Shown here in pieces: positions 9,301 through 19,314 of a DNA stretch of 21,984 nt. A program made the position numbers and the translations under genes. The first letter of the stretch is position 1, and the number at the start of each line of letters is the position of its first letter. Origin of the DNA: Chrysochromulina tobinii (Eukaryota > Haptophyta > Prymnesiales > Chrysochromulinaceae); assembly GCA_001275005.1 (NCBI GenBank), contig JWZX01001416.1, positions 1-21,984 of the forward strand, in the 5' to 3' direction. Below the pieces are notes generated by a model. The model was not told the DNA's origin. It made no database searches and was given only the letters and a program-made list of their open reading frames with translations.

Positions 9301-11578
9301 TTTGGATGAGATGCAGCCCAAAGTCCTCAAAAAACTGGACGTCTGAGTTGTCGCCGCCCTCGATCATGATGATGGAGAGCTTGCACGTGTGCGACTCGAC
9401 CTCGGCAGGAAAGGTGAGGCAGAACTGCGGGTTGGCTAGCCACGAGTCGCCCTCATACGGACCACCGGCGGAGAGCGGGTGCGCAAACTCGCCGTAGCGC
9501 GTCTCGCGATCGAGAGCGTTGAGAATCTCGATCGCCTTGTCGACGAGCGGGTCGTTTATTTGCACTTCGAGCGCCACGTCGACGGACGCCTGCAGCTGGG
9601 CGGCATTGAGCGGCTCCATGTACTTTCGGATCGAGCTCAGCACGGTCAGCACCTTGAGTGCCACCTTGTATAAGTGCAGCTGGTTCTTATCTGCGAGCAG
9701 CCAATTCGTAGACTGGATTTCGCCGTCGTCAGCGTCCGACGCATGATTCGAGTCCATCCACCAGCCGGACATGACGTCGTGAATCTTGGCCTTAAGCCCA
9801 TCGGCGTCGGCCGCATCGACGGCCTTCGCACACTCGGTGAACAGATCGAGCTTCTCGATCATGGCCCGCGCCCCCTCAAGGAGCTCTCTTGAGACCCACT
9901 TGCCTGCATCGCCCTTGCCGACGCGCTCGAGCGCAGCCACGCACTTGGCGCGCACGCGTTCTTGCACGCCGACATCGAGCTCCTCCTCGACCTGTAAGCG
10001 TACGATCGTCTGGCGTGCGGGGGGCACGAGCTCGGGCGCTACACGCTGCGCCAGCTTCGGCTTGGCTTCGAGCTCAGCGAGCGCGGCGATGAGCGTCGGC
10101 CCGTTGGCCTCGATGACGCCCTCAATTAGATCTCGCTCGATCTTGCGCTGTTCGAGGAGGATCGCACCATCGGCCACGAAGCGACACGCGAGGGACCCTG
10201 GCGGGTTGCCGGCCTTGGCTTGCTTCTCCGCGTGGCGCAGGCAAGCCTCGAGGATGAAGATGGGCTCGAGGTCGAGCTTCGAGGCTCTGAGCTCCTCCTC
10301 ATCCAGCATCTTCGAATGGTCGGTGTCAAGCAGCGCCATGATCTTTTCGGACGTGAGGGGCATCGCCTCGACCGTCGCAATCTTGGCGCAACCCTCGTCG
10401 TCCATATTGAGCACCGCCGCAAGAGCAGGCAGCGCGCGGAGGTGCGTGCGCGACACGAAGGCCTCCGGCAGCCCGTCCGACGCCGGAGACGCCTCCATAT
10501 CCGCGAGTGCCTGCGTGACCTGCGCATGCCATCTGGCCAGAGCCACCTGCTCCTCGCCTGTTTCAAGGTTGTGCACGCGCTTGACAATGGACTCGAGTCT
10601 CGCGAGGAAGGCCGCCTCCTCGGGAGTCATGGACGAGCCAAAGTCGCCTTTCAAGCAGCGCTCGCCAAGGGTGTGACACGACCAAACGAGCGCATGCAGA
10701 TCCGGCACGTTACGGTAGCCGATCGCCCACTCCTCCTCCACGCGCTTCCCAAAGGCGAGGAGCGTCTCGCCGTTACCACGCCGGAGCGCGTCTCGCAGCG
10801 CGAGGATGGCGCGGTCCGAGCTCGCGTTCGTCATCCGGACGCGCGTCTCCGGCACCATAATCGGAAACACCTGCACCTTCCTGCGGCCAAAGCAGCCGTA
10901 ACTGTATACCTCCTTGGGGGGGATAGCGAAGATTTGCGCCACGTCGATGGCCTCCGCGTCGTTGACCGTCTCGACGCGGTTCGCAAAGGTGTTGGCGGCC
11001 CAGCCGAGCGCGTAGAGCTCGGGCGGGATGAATATGACGGAGCCCTCGCCAGCGATCAGGCGGGCCTTCCGGCCGATTGTCAACATCTCCTTGGGGCTAC
11101 CGGTTTTGATCGCCGAGCACACCATCTGAAGCGGCAAGTACGGCATGCCAAAGTGGTTCGCGAGGGAGGTGCCGACCATTGGGGTGGCTGGCATCTCCTT
11201 CTTTGCCGCCGGTGCGGAGGCCTTCTTTGCAGGCGCCTCGGTAAAGCGAGCATCAGGTAAAACGACAGCAGTGCGCGCGCGGGCGGGCGAGGGGGCCTTC
11301 TTTGCAGGCGCCCCGGGCTTCTTGGCTGGATCAGCTGGCTTGTCTTTTGGCGTGGTGGGGGCGCTCTCATCATGATAAGCAACAACCATAAGGTCGTCCC
11401 CAGGCACGACTGCGCCATGTTGCGGAGAAGAGGGTGCTGCATTGTCTTGGAAGGCCTCGATCAATGTCTCTGTCTCGATAGGCTCAGCTGACATGGCCGC
11501 AGCGTCCACGCCATAATGCCCATCCTGGGGCCGCGCGGCGCTGCTGCGCGGGTGACAAATTGCCGTGCAACGGTTCAT
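6303..11578 (-). CDS. Large protein with four calpain-domain-III-like repeats and two EF-hand loops, two exons
   Basis: Exon 1 is 11578-6796 and exon 2 is 6589-6303, joined in phase 1 across a GT-AG intron to give about 1689 residues. Four beta-sandwich modules resembling calpain domain III start with a W..NP(Q/S) motif: near residues 710 (NPQFCLTF), 1058 (NPQYKLTI), 1320 (NPSWKLTA) and 1545 (NPQYRVWL). Each continues with a (G/A)(L/V)H(L/I/V) strand and ends with a PF.I or GGF.L-like strand. EF-hand-like loops lie near 416 (DTDHSKMLDEEE) and 889 (DADHSGEVELSE). The N-terminus is Ala/Pro/Lys-rich; the spacers are helical. No calpain Cys-His-Asn protease core is seen, so it is probably a calcium-responsive scaffold rather than a protease (inference). 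Many algal and protist proteins share such modules. The ATG at 11494 (MSAEPIETET) is an alternative start that would remove a Cys/Arg-rich leader. Confidence 0.85.
6590..6795 (-). other. Intron of the calpain-domain gene, with internal direct repeat
   Basis: This 206-nt intron is needed to keep the fourth calpain-III module intact: exon 1 ends after HIMRNAFC plus one base, and exon 2 resumes FYNEKIEVLADRYQ. The donor is GTACGCC and the acceptor is CGGCTTTCACAG. Without splicing, the frame turns into Arg-rich sequence. A 37-38 bp direct repeat (6686-6722 and 6744-6781, one indel) fills much of it. A GC-AG alternative beginning nine bases earlier in the exon is possible. Confidence 0.7.
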
Positions 11579-11817
11579 TAAAAGTCAATTAAAAAATGCA
11601 TGAGAAGTTTTCATCATTTCAAGGTCCCCAAGATTCGCCTTCGCGATTCGGCGCACGCCACGTCCGTGGTCCGTGTTGCTGGTTGCCACTTTGACGAAAC
11701 AGGCTGTCTAAAGCTCATCGCGACCTGTACAGTACCGGTAGCAAGAGTTGACTTTTCGCTCCTGTCGCTGTCCAACTGGCTAGGCTCCTCTCCCTGCTTG
11801 TCGTGGTGTTTTTCTCC
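11579..11817. promoter_or_regulatory. Spacer upstream of the calpain-domain gene with TACCGGTA
   Basis: This short spacer must hold both the 3' end of the epimerase gene and the promoter of the calpain-domain gene. TACCGGTA at 11733-11740 lies 155 bases upstream of the ATG at 11578. The promoter role is inferred from position. Confidence 0.4.
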
Positions 11818-13077
11818 TCAATGCACTGTTAGTACATGTTCATGTAGGCTGCTGTTGCTTCTGCTGTCACGAAGAAATTCCAGGGAACGAGATCGCGCTG
11901 ACGCTGCGCCCCCTTTGAGCACTGGTCTTGTCCATTCGCCGATTTCCGCGTACTCGGTTTTGAAGTCGCTCGAACGGTACCACTGCACAAAGCGGTGCAG
12001 CCCCTCATCGATGCTGATCCGAGGCTTGTACCCGATCATTTCGGTGGCGCGCTGGACGTCTGCATACGTTGCCAGGACATCGCCTGGCGCCATGCCTACG
12101 AGCGTTTTGTTAGCCTTGATGCCGAGCTCACTCTCGAGCACGGAGATAAAGCGTCCGAGGGTCTCCGTGCGGTGATTGCCCAGGTTGAAAATCTCCTCCT
12201 CGGCGCTAAGCACGAGCGCTCCGACGATGCCGTCGACCACGTCATCGATGTATGTAAAGTCGCGCTGCGGTGTGCCGTGGCCATAAACCTGGATGGGCTT
12301 GCCTTGGACGATGCGGTGAGCGAATGAAAAGTACGCCATATCAGGCCGCCCCCACGGCCCGTACACGGTGAAGAAGCGCAGGCCGGTCACGCGCAGGCCG
12401 TACAGGCCGTGATAAACGTGAGCCAGCTGCTCGTTCGTCTTCTTCGTTGCAGCATACAGAGAGTTGGGCGAGTCCGTCCGATCGTTCTCTGAGAATGGAA
12501 TCTTCGTGTTAGCGCCGTAGACGGACGAAGACGAAGCGTAGATCAGCGGAGGAGGCGTCGGTAGCCGTCGCAACGCCTCCAGGACTGATAAGAAACACTG
12601 GACGTTGGCACGAGCATATGCTTGTGGCCGGACGAGCGAGTAGCGCACCCCAGCCTGTGCGGCCAGAGAAGCAACGTGCGTGAACCCTGGCGGCCGCTCG
12701 AGCAGCTGCACGAGTCCATCTTCATCGCACATGTCCATTTCAACGAGCTCGATGCCCTCCTGCTGCAGCCGTGCCGCCCGCGCTCGCTTGAGGGCCGTCG
12801 AGTAGTAAGGGTCGAAATTGTCGAGTGCAACTACGCGCACGCCGTCGCGATGCAAACGCATGGAGAGGTGGTAGCCCACGAAGCCAGCGCCACCGGTGAC
12901 AAGGACCGACACGCCCGGCCGCAGCACCTTGCGCGGGCCAGTCACTGCAGGGCCGCGTGTGCTCGCTACTTGCACAGCTTCGATGGCTGCAGCAAAGCTT
13001 GTGCCGCTCGTCAGCACCGAAGTCGCGATCAACACCAACAGCGCGGCCAACAATTTGACGGCAAGCGTGCTGCTCAT
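11818..13077 (-). CDS. GAE: UDP-glucuronate 4-epimerase (type II membrane protein)
   Basis: This 419-residue enzyme is an extended short-chain dehydrogenase/reductase that interconverts UDP-glucuronate and UDP-galacturonate, the donor for acidic polysaccharides. A short cytosolic tail is followed by a hydrophobic segment (about residues 4-25, LAVKLLAALLVLIATSVL), as in Golgi-anchored plant GAE proteins. The NAD-binding motif TGGAGFVG is at 61-68, ALDNFDPYY at about 84-92, the catalytic serine region YASSSSVYG at about 181-188, and the catalytic YAATK at 208-212. VYGPWGRPDMA and RDFTYIDDVVDGI are typical of this family. The ATG at 13077 was chosen because it puts the membrane anchor at the N-terminus. 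An in-frame ATG at 13329 would add an Arg/Cys-rich leader of unusual composition. No intron is needed. Confidence 0.9.
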   Translation of the reverse strand: MSSTLAVKLLAALLVLIATSVLTSGTSFAAAIEAVQVASTRGPAVTGPRKVLRPGVSVLVTGGAGFVGYHLSMRLHRDGVRVVALDNFDPYYSTALKRARAARLQQEGIELVEMDMCDEDGLVQLLERPPGFTHVASLAAQAGVRYSLVRPQAYARANVQCFLSVLEALRRLPTPPPLIYASSSSVYGANTKIPFSENDRTDSPNSLYAATKKTNEQLAHVYHGLYGLRVTGLRFFTVYGPWGRPDMAYFSFAHRIVQGKPIQVYGHGTPQRDFTYIDDVVDGIVGALVLSAEEEIFNLGNHRTETLGRFISVLESELGIKANKTLVGMAPGDVLATYADVQRATEMIGYKPRISIDEGLHRFVQWYRSSDFKTEYAEIGEWTRPVLKGGAASARSRSLEFLRDSRSNSSLHEHVLTVH

Positions 13078-13554
13078 CCACGCACAGCGAGCTGGCTCAG
13101 CCTCACAGGTGCGCACCGCGTGCACACGCGTTCGCGCACAGCGTCTTGTGCTGTCGCGCGTGCACACACCGTTCGCACGCGTGCGAGCGTCGCGCGCGGT
13201 GGGCACGCTAAGTAGGGATCGGGAGATTAGTGTCGCAATCAGCACACGAAATTGGTCTCGCCACAGACCGAGGTCCAGCAAGATCTCACAGGGTGTAGGT
13301 AAGGAGGGTAGGATGGTGCGGGGACACATACACAACACTCAGTTCTATTGCCGGTTTGGTCAAACGAAAAGTACTACTACCGGGAGCCGGTAAATAGCGC
13401 ATGTCCGCGGCGCGAGGCGGCCCGTACCATGTGTTGGCGCCCCAGCCTCTCAGCCTCGCCGGGCCCTGAACTGGACCCCTGGGCCATTCGCGTCTCGTGG
13501 CGTTCTGTGACAACGGCTAACGATGGGATGCTCTCTGGCATGCGCGTGGGGATG
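13078..13554. other. Spacer upstream of the epimerase gene
   Basis: The first half (about 13100-13215) is rich in GCAC/GTGC dinucleotide-like words and includes a perfect 14-base palindrome (TCGCACGCGTGCGA, 13173-13186). It is open in the epimerase frame but looks like leader rather than protein. A sequence related to the palindromic block (ACCGGGAGCCGGTAAA) lies near 13380. No other gene was recognised. Confidence 0.4.
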
Positions 13555-15979
13555 TCAGATCTTGATCAAGATGATGTCCCCGCGGGAGGAGCTCACCGCG
13601 AGGAGCGAGACGCCGCTGCGCCACTCCTCTGCGGTGGTTACGTCTGGGCACTCGACGATGGAGGTGACGGTGCGCACGACGCGACCCCGAGGTTCGTGGT
13701 CGCTGCAGCGACACGAGCTGCTGCTGCTGCCGCCACAGTACCCAAGTCCACCAAAGTGCAGGCCGACGGCACCGGCCTGCAGCGGGTCGAGGCCGTCAGC
13801 GCCAGCGTCGTTTCGAGCGACGGCGGTCCCGGCAGCAGCGCCCCCTCCGGCGAGGCGGCTGGGTCCGGCGGCGGCATCCATAAGGACGGGCGGCGGCACC
13901 TCGAGCGAGCGCTGGGGGATGGCCCATGGCAGTACGCAGCGCTTCGCCGCCTGCAATCCGTGGTAGTTGAGAATCAGCAGCCGGTCGCCGCGGTCGGAGA
14001 CGATCAGCATGTTGCCGTGCGAGACGAACGTGGCGGCGGTCACTTGGATATTCTGCCGGCGCCACTTGAGGCTGAATGGCGCGCCACTGCGGCTGATGTC
14101 ATTTGAGGAGGAGGCGGGCGCGCCGCCCGCGAGCGGCGCGTGGCACTCGCCATCCCTCCGACGCAGCTCGCGCACCTCAAGGGCCTCATTCGTGGCCAAG
14201 AGCACCGACGTCCACGCGGGATGCAGCTTGGCGATGCAGAGCGTCGTGCCGGGCGGAAAGCGGAGCGTGCGCTCGGGCGTCTCGTCCATTGAGCCGGGTA
14301 GCCGGCCCTCGGCGTGGCCGCGACTCTCGAGGCTCGCCTTGCAATCGCGCTGCTGGTACCAGAGCTGCACGCAGTCTGCAGAGCAGGAGAGCAGCTGCTC
14401 GGCGTCGGGCGAGTAGTCGATGAGCAGCATGGCCTTCTCGTGATGCGTGTGCAGCGTCTGGATGCGCGACGACTGAGCAAAGTTGACGAGCTCGATGACG
14501 TGCTTGCATCTGGCCAGGCTGGGCCCGCCGCCGCCAACGAAGATGCCGTCACCGCCACTGCGCCCCTCGCAGCCACTCTTGGCACTACCGCCCGCCCTCC
14601 ATGGCTGCGACCATGGGTCGCCCACCATGGCATCGGCGGGCTCATCAAGCGCCACACCGCTGCCGCGCGCCGCCGCTCCGCCGCCTGCGGCTGAGGCAGC
14701 CTCTGTGCCGCTGAGCGGCACGCCGAAGGCGATGATGTTGTTGTCAAGTGGGCACATGGCCATGGTGGTGACGCACGACGGGAAGCGGTCGGTGTACATA
14801 TGCTCATGCGTGCCGTTGGTCTGGCCGCCCAGCTTGACGAGCAGCGCCTGCCCGCGCACCGCGACGACACAGTACGCGTGGTGCTTCGTCACCACAAATT
14901 GGGCGGGGGCGCCCTCGAGGGTGTCGAGGCGCTCGGCATGGCGCTCAGACGGCACGGCCTCCTCGAGTGACCAGTTCTTGCAGTGCTCGACGCGCACGTC
15001 ATCGTCTGGCCTTGTACTGGGCATGCCCGGCTCGGCACGCTTGCACGAGACGCGCATCTGCTCGAGCCGCCCCTCCTCGGTGAGAGCCAGCATGAAGAAG
15101 ACCGGCTTCTTGATCAGATCCGAGTGTGAGCGCACCCACGACGTGAGCTGCGTCACAGGCCCACCGATGTTCTGGAGCTGCACGTGCTGCAGCACGCGCA
15201 CCAGGTCGAACTCGTCGGCCTGCCAGCAGAGGCGCGCGATATCGGCCCACTCGTGGCACACGCGTGCGAAGGGGCCGCGCCAGCGCATCGCGACCATGAG
15301 GAACACCCTCCATCCCAAGTCAGACACGCGCAGCACGTCGGAGAGCGTGCAGCGCGACACCGCCGCGTGCTGCCGGAGAGCTGTCTGGTGCTGCAGCGCC
15401 GTAAGCGGCCCGTGCAGGAGCTCGTAGAAGGCGCACTGCGTGTGCCGGCTGAGCACGCACTGTGCGCCGCCTCCGACCGTGCCCATACGGTCCATTGAAC
15501 CGTTTCGAGGCGGTGGGAGGACCGCGTGCTGCTCGGTCTGGCGATCGATCATTTGTAGCCTGCGAAGGAGGGCGGCGGGCAGGGCACTGGTCAGGAAGCG
15601 GCCTACGGGGCGCAGGAGGGCGACAAGCACAGTTGTGTCGCTTCGGAATCCGCAATGCATACCCGTCGAGGCGGCGGTGGACGGCCATGATGGCGTCGCG
15701 CGCGCAGAGGTACACGTGCCGATCGGAGAGGTCGGTCGACGCGACGACGGCCCGTTTCTTCGTGGGTGGTTGCTGGGGGTGCACGCCCGCACCATTGTCG
15801 TACTGCGAGATCGGCGGCTGAGCCCGTGGGCTAAACTCCATTATCATCGGTACCTCGACAGCCTTCGCCTCCGACGCTGCCTCCCCAGCCTTCGCCTCAA
15901 ACGCCGCCTCCCCCGCCGGGGCTGCAGGGTCCCCGGCGTGTGGATGCGCGGTGTTAGAGCTCGACATGCTGTTTCCCAT
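13555..15979 (-). CDS. WD40-like beta-propeller protein, two exons, possible N-myristoylation
   Basis: Exon 1 is 15979-15663 and exon 2 is 15586-13555, joined by a 76-nt GT-AG intron to give about 782 residues. The N-terminus MGNSMS fits the N-myristoylation pattern MGxxxS. A Pro/Ala/Glu-rich tail follows, then a helical region (LPAALLRRLQMIDRQ) and a segment with SDLGWRVFLMVAMRW and FARVCHEWADIARLCW. The C-terminal two thirds contain degenerate WD40-type blades, the clearest being LLIDYSPDAEQLLSCSADCV ending in QLWYQ; others are FVSHGNMLIVSDRGDRLLIL and LLAVSSSRGDIILIKI at the end. Long Gly/Ala/Ser-rich loops separate the blades. Such propellers are protein-interaction platforms; no specific function can be assigned. 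The exon 1 frame and exon 2 frame differ, so splicing or a sequence error must explain the join. Confidence 0.7.
15587..15662 (-). other. Predicted 76-nt intron of the WD40-like gene
   Basis: The donor is GTATGCATT and the acceptor is CTTCCTGACCAG. It joins phase-2 exon 1 (RRLDG) to exon 2 (ALPAALLRRLQ). Other nearby AGs are possible, but the AG at 15602-15603 would be in the wrong frame for the long downstream exon. It is much shorter than the other three introns and has no repeats. Confidence 0.5.
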
Positions 15980-16072
15980 TCCGGACAGGGCGTCTACGAG
16001 GTGAGCCCCTGCCCCTTGCCACAGCGGAATGAAGTTCAGCAAGTTTGAGGCACGATAAAGGTCAGTTCAGAT

Positions 16073-16279
16073 TGAGAGTGAGTGAGTGAGTGAGTGAGTG
16101 AGTGAGTGAGTTAGTGAGAGTGAGTGAGTGAGTGAGTGAGTGAGTGAGTGAGTGAGTGAGTGAGTGAGTGAGAGTGAGTGAGCGAGTGAGTGAGTGAGTG
16201 AGTGAGTGAGTGAGTGAGTGAGTGAGTGAGTGAGTGAGTGAGAGTGAGTGAGCGAGTGAGTGAGTGAGTGAGTGAGTGA
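16073..16279. repeat. (GTGA)n tetranucleotide microsatellite
   Basis: About 200 bases of GTGA/TGAG repeats run with occasional GAGA, TTAG and GCGA interruptions. The interruption pattern AGAGTGAGTGAGCGAG occurs twice about 70 bases apart, which shows larger-scale duplication within the array. It lies about 95 bases upstream of the WD40-like gene's ATG. Ser/Leu/Thr/His open frames through it are artefacts. Confidence 0.95.
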
Positions 16280-16666
16280 TGATTGATGGTAAGGAAAGGC
16301 GCGGCGGGCGCGTGGTGTGCGCCAGAGTGCCATGATGTTCGTGCCCCGCTTTGAAGCCTTCCGAGTTTCGTCCCACCCGAAGCGTTTTCCGTTTATTTTA
16401 CAAACGATAACGCCGACAAATCATGAACGATAATACTACAGCTCTACACGTGAAAAGTCGTGAACACCGACTTCTCGCGTAGGTTGCTTCAGAGGGGAAA
16501 CGTGTACTAGTGTAAGGTGTAACGTCGATTGTAGCTACGGTCGTACGCAGGACAATCATCCCGGCTCCGTCATCAACGCCTGTGAAATGAACCCGCGCTA
16601 GGCCGTAGTCCGGTCGTGTCTGAACCCGGAACGGTATACGGTCTCGGAATTTGAGAGTGTCACCTC
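16280..16666. other. Spacer downstream of the lipase gene, no gene seen
   Basis: This stretch is relatively AT-rich compared with the genes and probably contains the 3' UTR of the lipase transcript. Open frames here are short and unrecognised. No RNA gene was seen. Confidence 0.45.
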
Positions 16667-18259
16667 TCATGGCACCTGCTCTCTCACGCGCGGCCCTGGC
16701 CACGGCTCGATCTCCGGCTCGATCTCCGCCGGCGTGCGCGAGACGAGTGGCCACCGCTCAGAGAGGGGCACTGAGCGCCGGCGGGTCAGCACCACCTCAG
16801 CGCTGAGGAAGACGGCATGCGACGTGTGCCCATGTACGTCCACCGTAGGCGAGGGAAGCGGGCCGTCCTTGACGTCGTCCTCGAGCGCGTCGTCGCGGTA
16901 CGTGAACATGCGTACCGCGACGGCACCTCGAGCGACTGGCTCGACTGGCGGGTGGACGAGCAGCCTTGGGCGCACGCCGTGATAACCGCCCAGGCTGCGC
17001 GGCGGCATGTGAGGGATGAGGTCGCCGCCGACGTTGACCCGGAGCGGATGGAGCTGCCTGGCGAGCTGCAATCTCGTCGCATGCTCTTGGAAGGGTAGGT
17101 TGAACAGGCGAGGTGAGGCGAAGGTAAGCAACGTGATGCCCTCCTTCTCACCCAGCCGCTTGACGCGCGCGCACGTGCAGAGCAAGTCGACGGCGCACAG
17201 CTGTGCGAGCGCGCCCCCGAGCGAGTGGCCCGTGATCAGCAGACGGCAGCCAGGGATTTCGTCAAGATAGCGCTCGAGGGCACGACGCACGCGTGCGCGT
17301 GGGGTTGGATCTCCGAGCTGCTCGCGCTGCGCGTCTCCCGCGTAAGCCCTCCACAGCCCTCGGGTGCAGCTCGGCACGGCGCTGCGGCCGGAGAGCGGCA
17401 GGAGGGTCGGCTTAGGCGTCGAGCGTGCGGCATTCGTGACCGACACCGCCGCCTCCGCCTCCGCCTCCGCCTCCGCCTCCGCCTCTGCAACCCACGGCAC
17501 CGGCACGAAGTAAAAGCTCAGGTCGGTTTGCAGGTAATCGTGCGTCGGTTTAGAGCCGCGCCAGCAGAGCACGATTACTGGACGGCCCTCCGGGCAGCCG
17601 CGCGCCAGAAGCGCCACGCAGCACTGCTTCTCGCACCCCACGCCCGTGTCCACCCACTCGAGCACTCGTGCGCCGTACCGGGCTTGCAGCTCAATCGCCC
17701 ATGTGACGCGCACCAAGCTCACCTCACAAGAGAGAGGCGCCCCCTGCTTGCGCGCCACGTGGCTCAATTTCTCGGGCATGAAGAAGGCTGGGCGCTCGCG
17801 GCACGTCAGCCTCTGGCGCAGGCTGGCGACAAGCGCCGGCGCCATCTGCGCATGGCTCTGCTCATCGATCGCGTCCGCTGTCCAGAAGCTGCCGTCCGCA
17901 GGCATGTCATCCATGCAGATCTGCTCGGCCAGCTTTGCCATGTCCGCCACAAACCAACGACGTGCGAGCAGCGGGCAGTGGTCACCGACCGGGTCGCACG
18001 GCGGCAGCCTGGGCATGCCACGTGCCTCGATGCCCGCTTTGCGAAACCTCAAGGCGCCAGCAAGGTAGCGTGTGGCATCGCGGAAACGTGCACTCGGCGT
18101 GCGCGCACCCTGCACACTGATGGCCGGCGGATTTTGTGGCACGTCGGCTGGCACGGCGACGAAGGTGTCGGCGGTAGCTGCGGCGTTGTCGGCGTTCAAT
18201 GACGAGCCGAGCCCGCGGCGCTGCACTTCTGGTTCTTGCTCAACGCTGTGGCTGCTCAT
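16667..18259 (-). CDS. Class 3 lipase (alpha/beta hydrolase)
   Basis: This 530-residue protein has the fungal lipase-like (class 3) fold, which hydrolyses acylglycerols or related esters. Visible elements in order: VIVLCWRGSKPTHDYLQTDL (about 229-248), with the oxyanion-hole region; the nucleophile elbow LLITGHSLGGALAQL with catalytic Ser at about 346; TFASPRLFN after it; VNVGGDLIPHMPP, supplying the likely Asp (about 413); and HGHTSHAVFL, with the likely His near 478-481. An (AE)7 run at about 258-271, encoded by a GGCGGA-type hexamer repeat, lies in a variable insert between the oxyanion region and the elbow. The N-terminal 150 residues are not part of the family core. The ATG at 18259 is the first in frame. 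No clear signal peptide or membrane anchor is seen, so location is undetermined. Confidence 0.87.
   Translation of the reverse strand: MSSHSVEQEPEVQRRGLGSSLNADNAAATADTFVAVPADVPQNPPAISVQGARTPSARFRDATRYLAGALRFRKAGIEARGMPRLPPCDPVGDHCPLLARRWFVADMAKLAEQICMDDMPADGSFWTADAIDEQSHAQMAPALVASLRQRLTCRERPAFFMPEKLSHVARKQGAPLSCEVSLVRVTWAIELQARYGARVLEWVDTGVGCEKQCCVALLARGCPEGRPVIVLCWRGSKPTHDYLQTDLSFYFVPVPWVAEAEAEAEAEAEAAVSVTNAARSTPKPTLLPLSGRSAVPSCTRGLWRAYAGDAQREQLGDPTPRARVRRALERYLDEIPGCRLLITGHSLGGALAQLCAVDLLCTCARVKRLGEKEGITLLTFASPRLFNLPFQEHATRLQLARQLHPLRVNVGGDLIPHMPPRSLGGYHGVRPRLLVHPPVEPVARGAVAVRMFTYRDDALEDDVKDGPLPSPTVDVHGHTSHAVFLSAEVVLTRRRSVPLSERWPLVSRTPAEIEPEIEPWPGPRVREQVP
17446..17488. repeat. Coding hexanucleotide repeat (CCGCCT)n
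   Basis: About seven copies of a GCCTCC unit run on the plus strand, encoding alternating Ala-Glu in the lipase. Length variation would add or remove AE pairs without a frameshift. Confidence 0.9.
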
Positions 18260-18504
18260 TGGTGGAGATGGAAGTAACTTCAAGAACTTTAAGGTGTGAA
18301 TTGGTGTCGAATTGGCTGTGAATGATCATTGTTTCTCCCACCCCTCTTCCATTTTCATAGAACGAATCCTGGCATCTGTCGGAAAAGCGAGTAATCAGTA
18401 AAAGACGCGCCCCCACTCTACACACACCTCTACACGTCACCGCCGTCTCAACGGCGAGAGCAGGGGGGACTCCACGCAGCAGAGCTTTCTCCGCCGAGGA
18501 ATCC
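18260..18504. other. Spacer between ETF beta and lipase genes
   Basis: This spacer is lower in GC than its neighbours. It holds the 3' end of the ETF beta transcript and the lipase promoter. No specific motif was recognised. Confidence 0.4.
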
Positions 18505-19314
18505 TTACGCGATCACCTTCGCCTCATTGCGCAGCTTGTCGACGAGCTCGTCGACGGTCGCCACCTTGATGCCCGCCTTGCGGCTTGGCGGATCGGCCAT
18601 CTTGACGATCTTGAGGTGCTGCTTGATCTCGACCCCGAGATCTTTGGGGGTCGTCGTGTCAATCTTCTTCTTCTTGGCCTTCATGATGTTGGGCAGCGTC
18701 GCGTAACGAGGCTCGTTGAGGCGCAGGTCGGCTGTGATGACTGCGGGCAACTTCATCTTGATCGTTTCCATGCCGGCGTCGATCTCGCGGGTGACCGTCA
18801 TCGACCCGTCGGCGATCACCACCTCCGAGGCGAAGACGCCCTGCGGCCATCCGAGCAGCGCAGCGAGCATCTGGCCCGTCTGGTTGGCGTCGTCGTCGAT
18901 CGCCTGCTTGCCCAGAATGACGAGATCGGGCTTCTCCTTTAGCACGAGCTCCTTGAAGAGCTTGGCAACGTGCAGAGGCACCGTGTCCTCGTCGGTCTTC
19001 ACGTGAATCGCGCGGTCGGCCCCCATCGCGAGCGCGGTGCGAAGCTGCTCCTGCGAGGCCGTCGGACCGACTGTCACGGCAATGATCTCCTTGACCACAT
19101 TCTTCTCCTTCAACCGCACTGCCTCCTCGACGGCAATCTCATCAAAGGGATTCATCGACATCTTGACGTTGTTCGTCTCGACGCCGGTACCGTCGGGCTT
19201 GACGCGGATCTTCACGGCGTAGTCGATGACACGCTTTACGCCCACCATGACCTTCATATCCCTCTGGATGAGGCGCGCGACAGCATGCGATCGAGAGACC
19301 GAGCGACGCAGCAT
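18505..19314 (-). CDS. ETFB: Electron transfer flavoprotein subunit beta
   Basis: This 269-residue protein is the beta subunit of the mitochondrial matrix heterodimer that passes electrons from acyl-CoA and other dehydrogenases to ETF:ubiquinone oxidoreductase. The first 20 or so residues ([18 protein letters not shown]) are basic, hydroxylated and acid-free, as in mitochondrial presequences; the conserved domain begins at [17 protein letters not shown]. Family landmarks are [16 protein letters not shown] (55-70), [16 protein letters not shown] (133-148) and the ETF-beta signature region [16 protein letters not shown] then [14 protein letters not shown] (about 189-218). That region includes the recognition loop that docks partner dehydrogenases and the lysines methylated in animals. 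Length is near the family norm (about 250 plus presequence). The frame is intact with no intron. The alpha subunit is not in this window. Confidence 0.96.
   Translation of the reverse strand: MLRRSVSRSHAVARLIQRDMKVMVGVKRVIDYAVKIRVKPDGTGVETNNVKMSMNPFDEIAVEEAVRLKEKNVVKEIIAVTVGPTASQEQLRTALAMGADRAIHVKTDEDTVPLHVAKLFKELVLKEKPDLVILGKQAIDDDANQTGQMLAALLGWPQGVFASEVVIADGSMTVTREIDAGMETIKMKLPAVITADLRLNEPRYATLPNIMKAKKKKIDTTTPKDLGVEIKQHLKIVKMADPPSRKAGIKVATVDELVDKLRNEAKVIA

Noticed and set aside
13348-14106. Plus-strand open frame of 252 codons
   Set aside because: It lies antisense to the WD40-like gene with low-complexity composition and no recognisable domain.
15663-15795. ATG at 15795 as the start of a 746-residue WD40-like protein
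   Set aside because: Its first residues are Arg/Pro/Ser-rich and lie in a different frame from the natural-looking sequence (TDLSDRHVYLCARDAIMAV) that a short GT-AG intron joins to the rest.
16062-16376. Ser/Leu/Thr/His-rich open frames on the minus strand
   Set aside because: They are translations of the GTGA microsatellite, open in more than one frame.
16398-16754. 118-codon minus-strand frame overlapping the lipase 3' end
   Set aside because: It overlaps the lipase in another frame, starts inside it, and has no recognisable motif.
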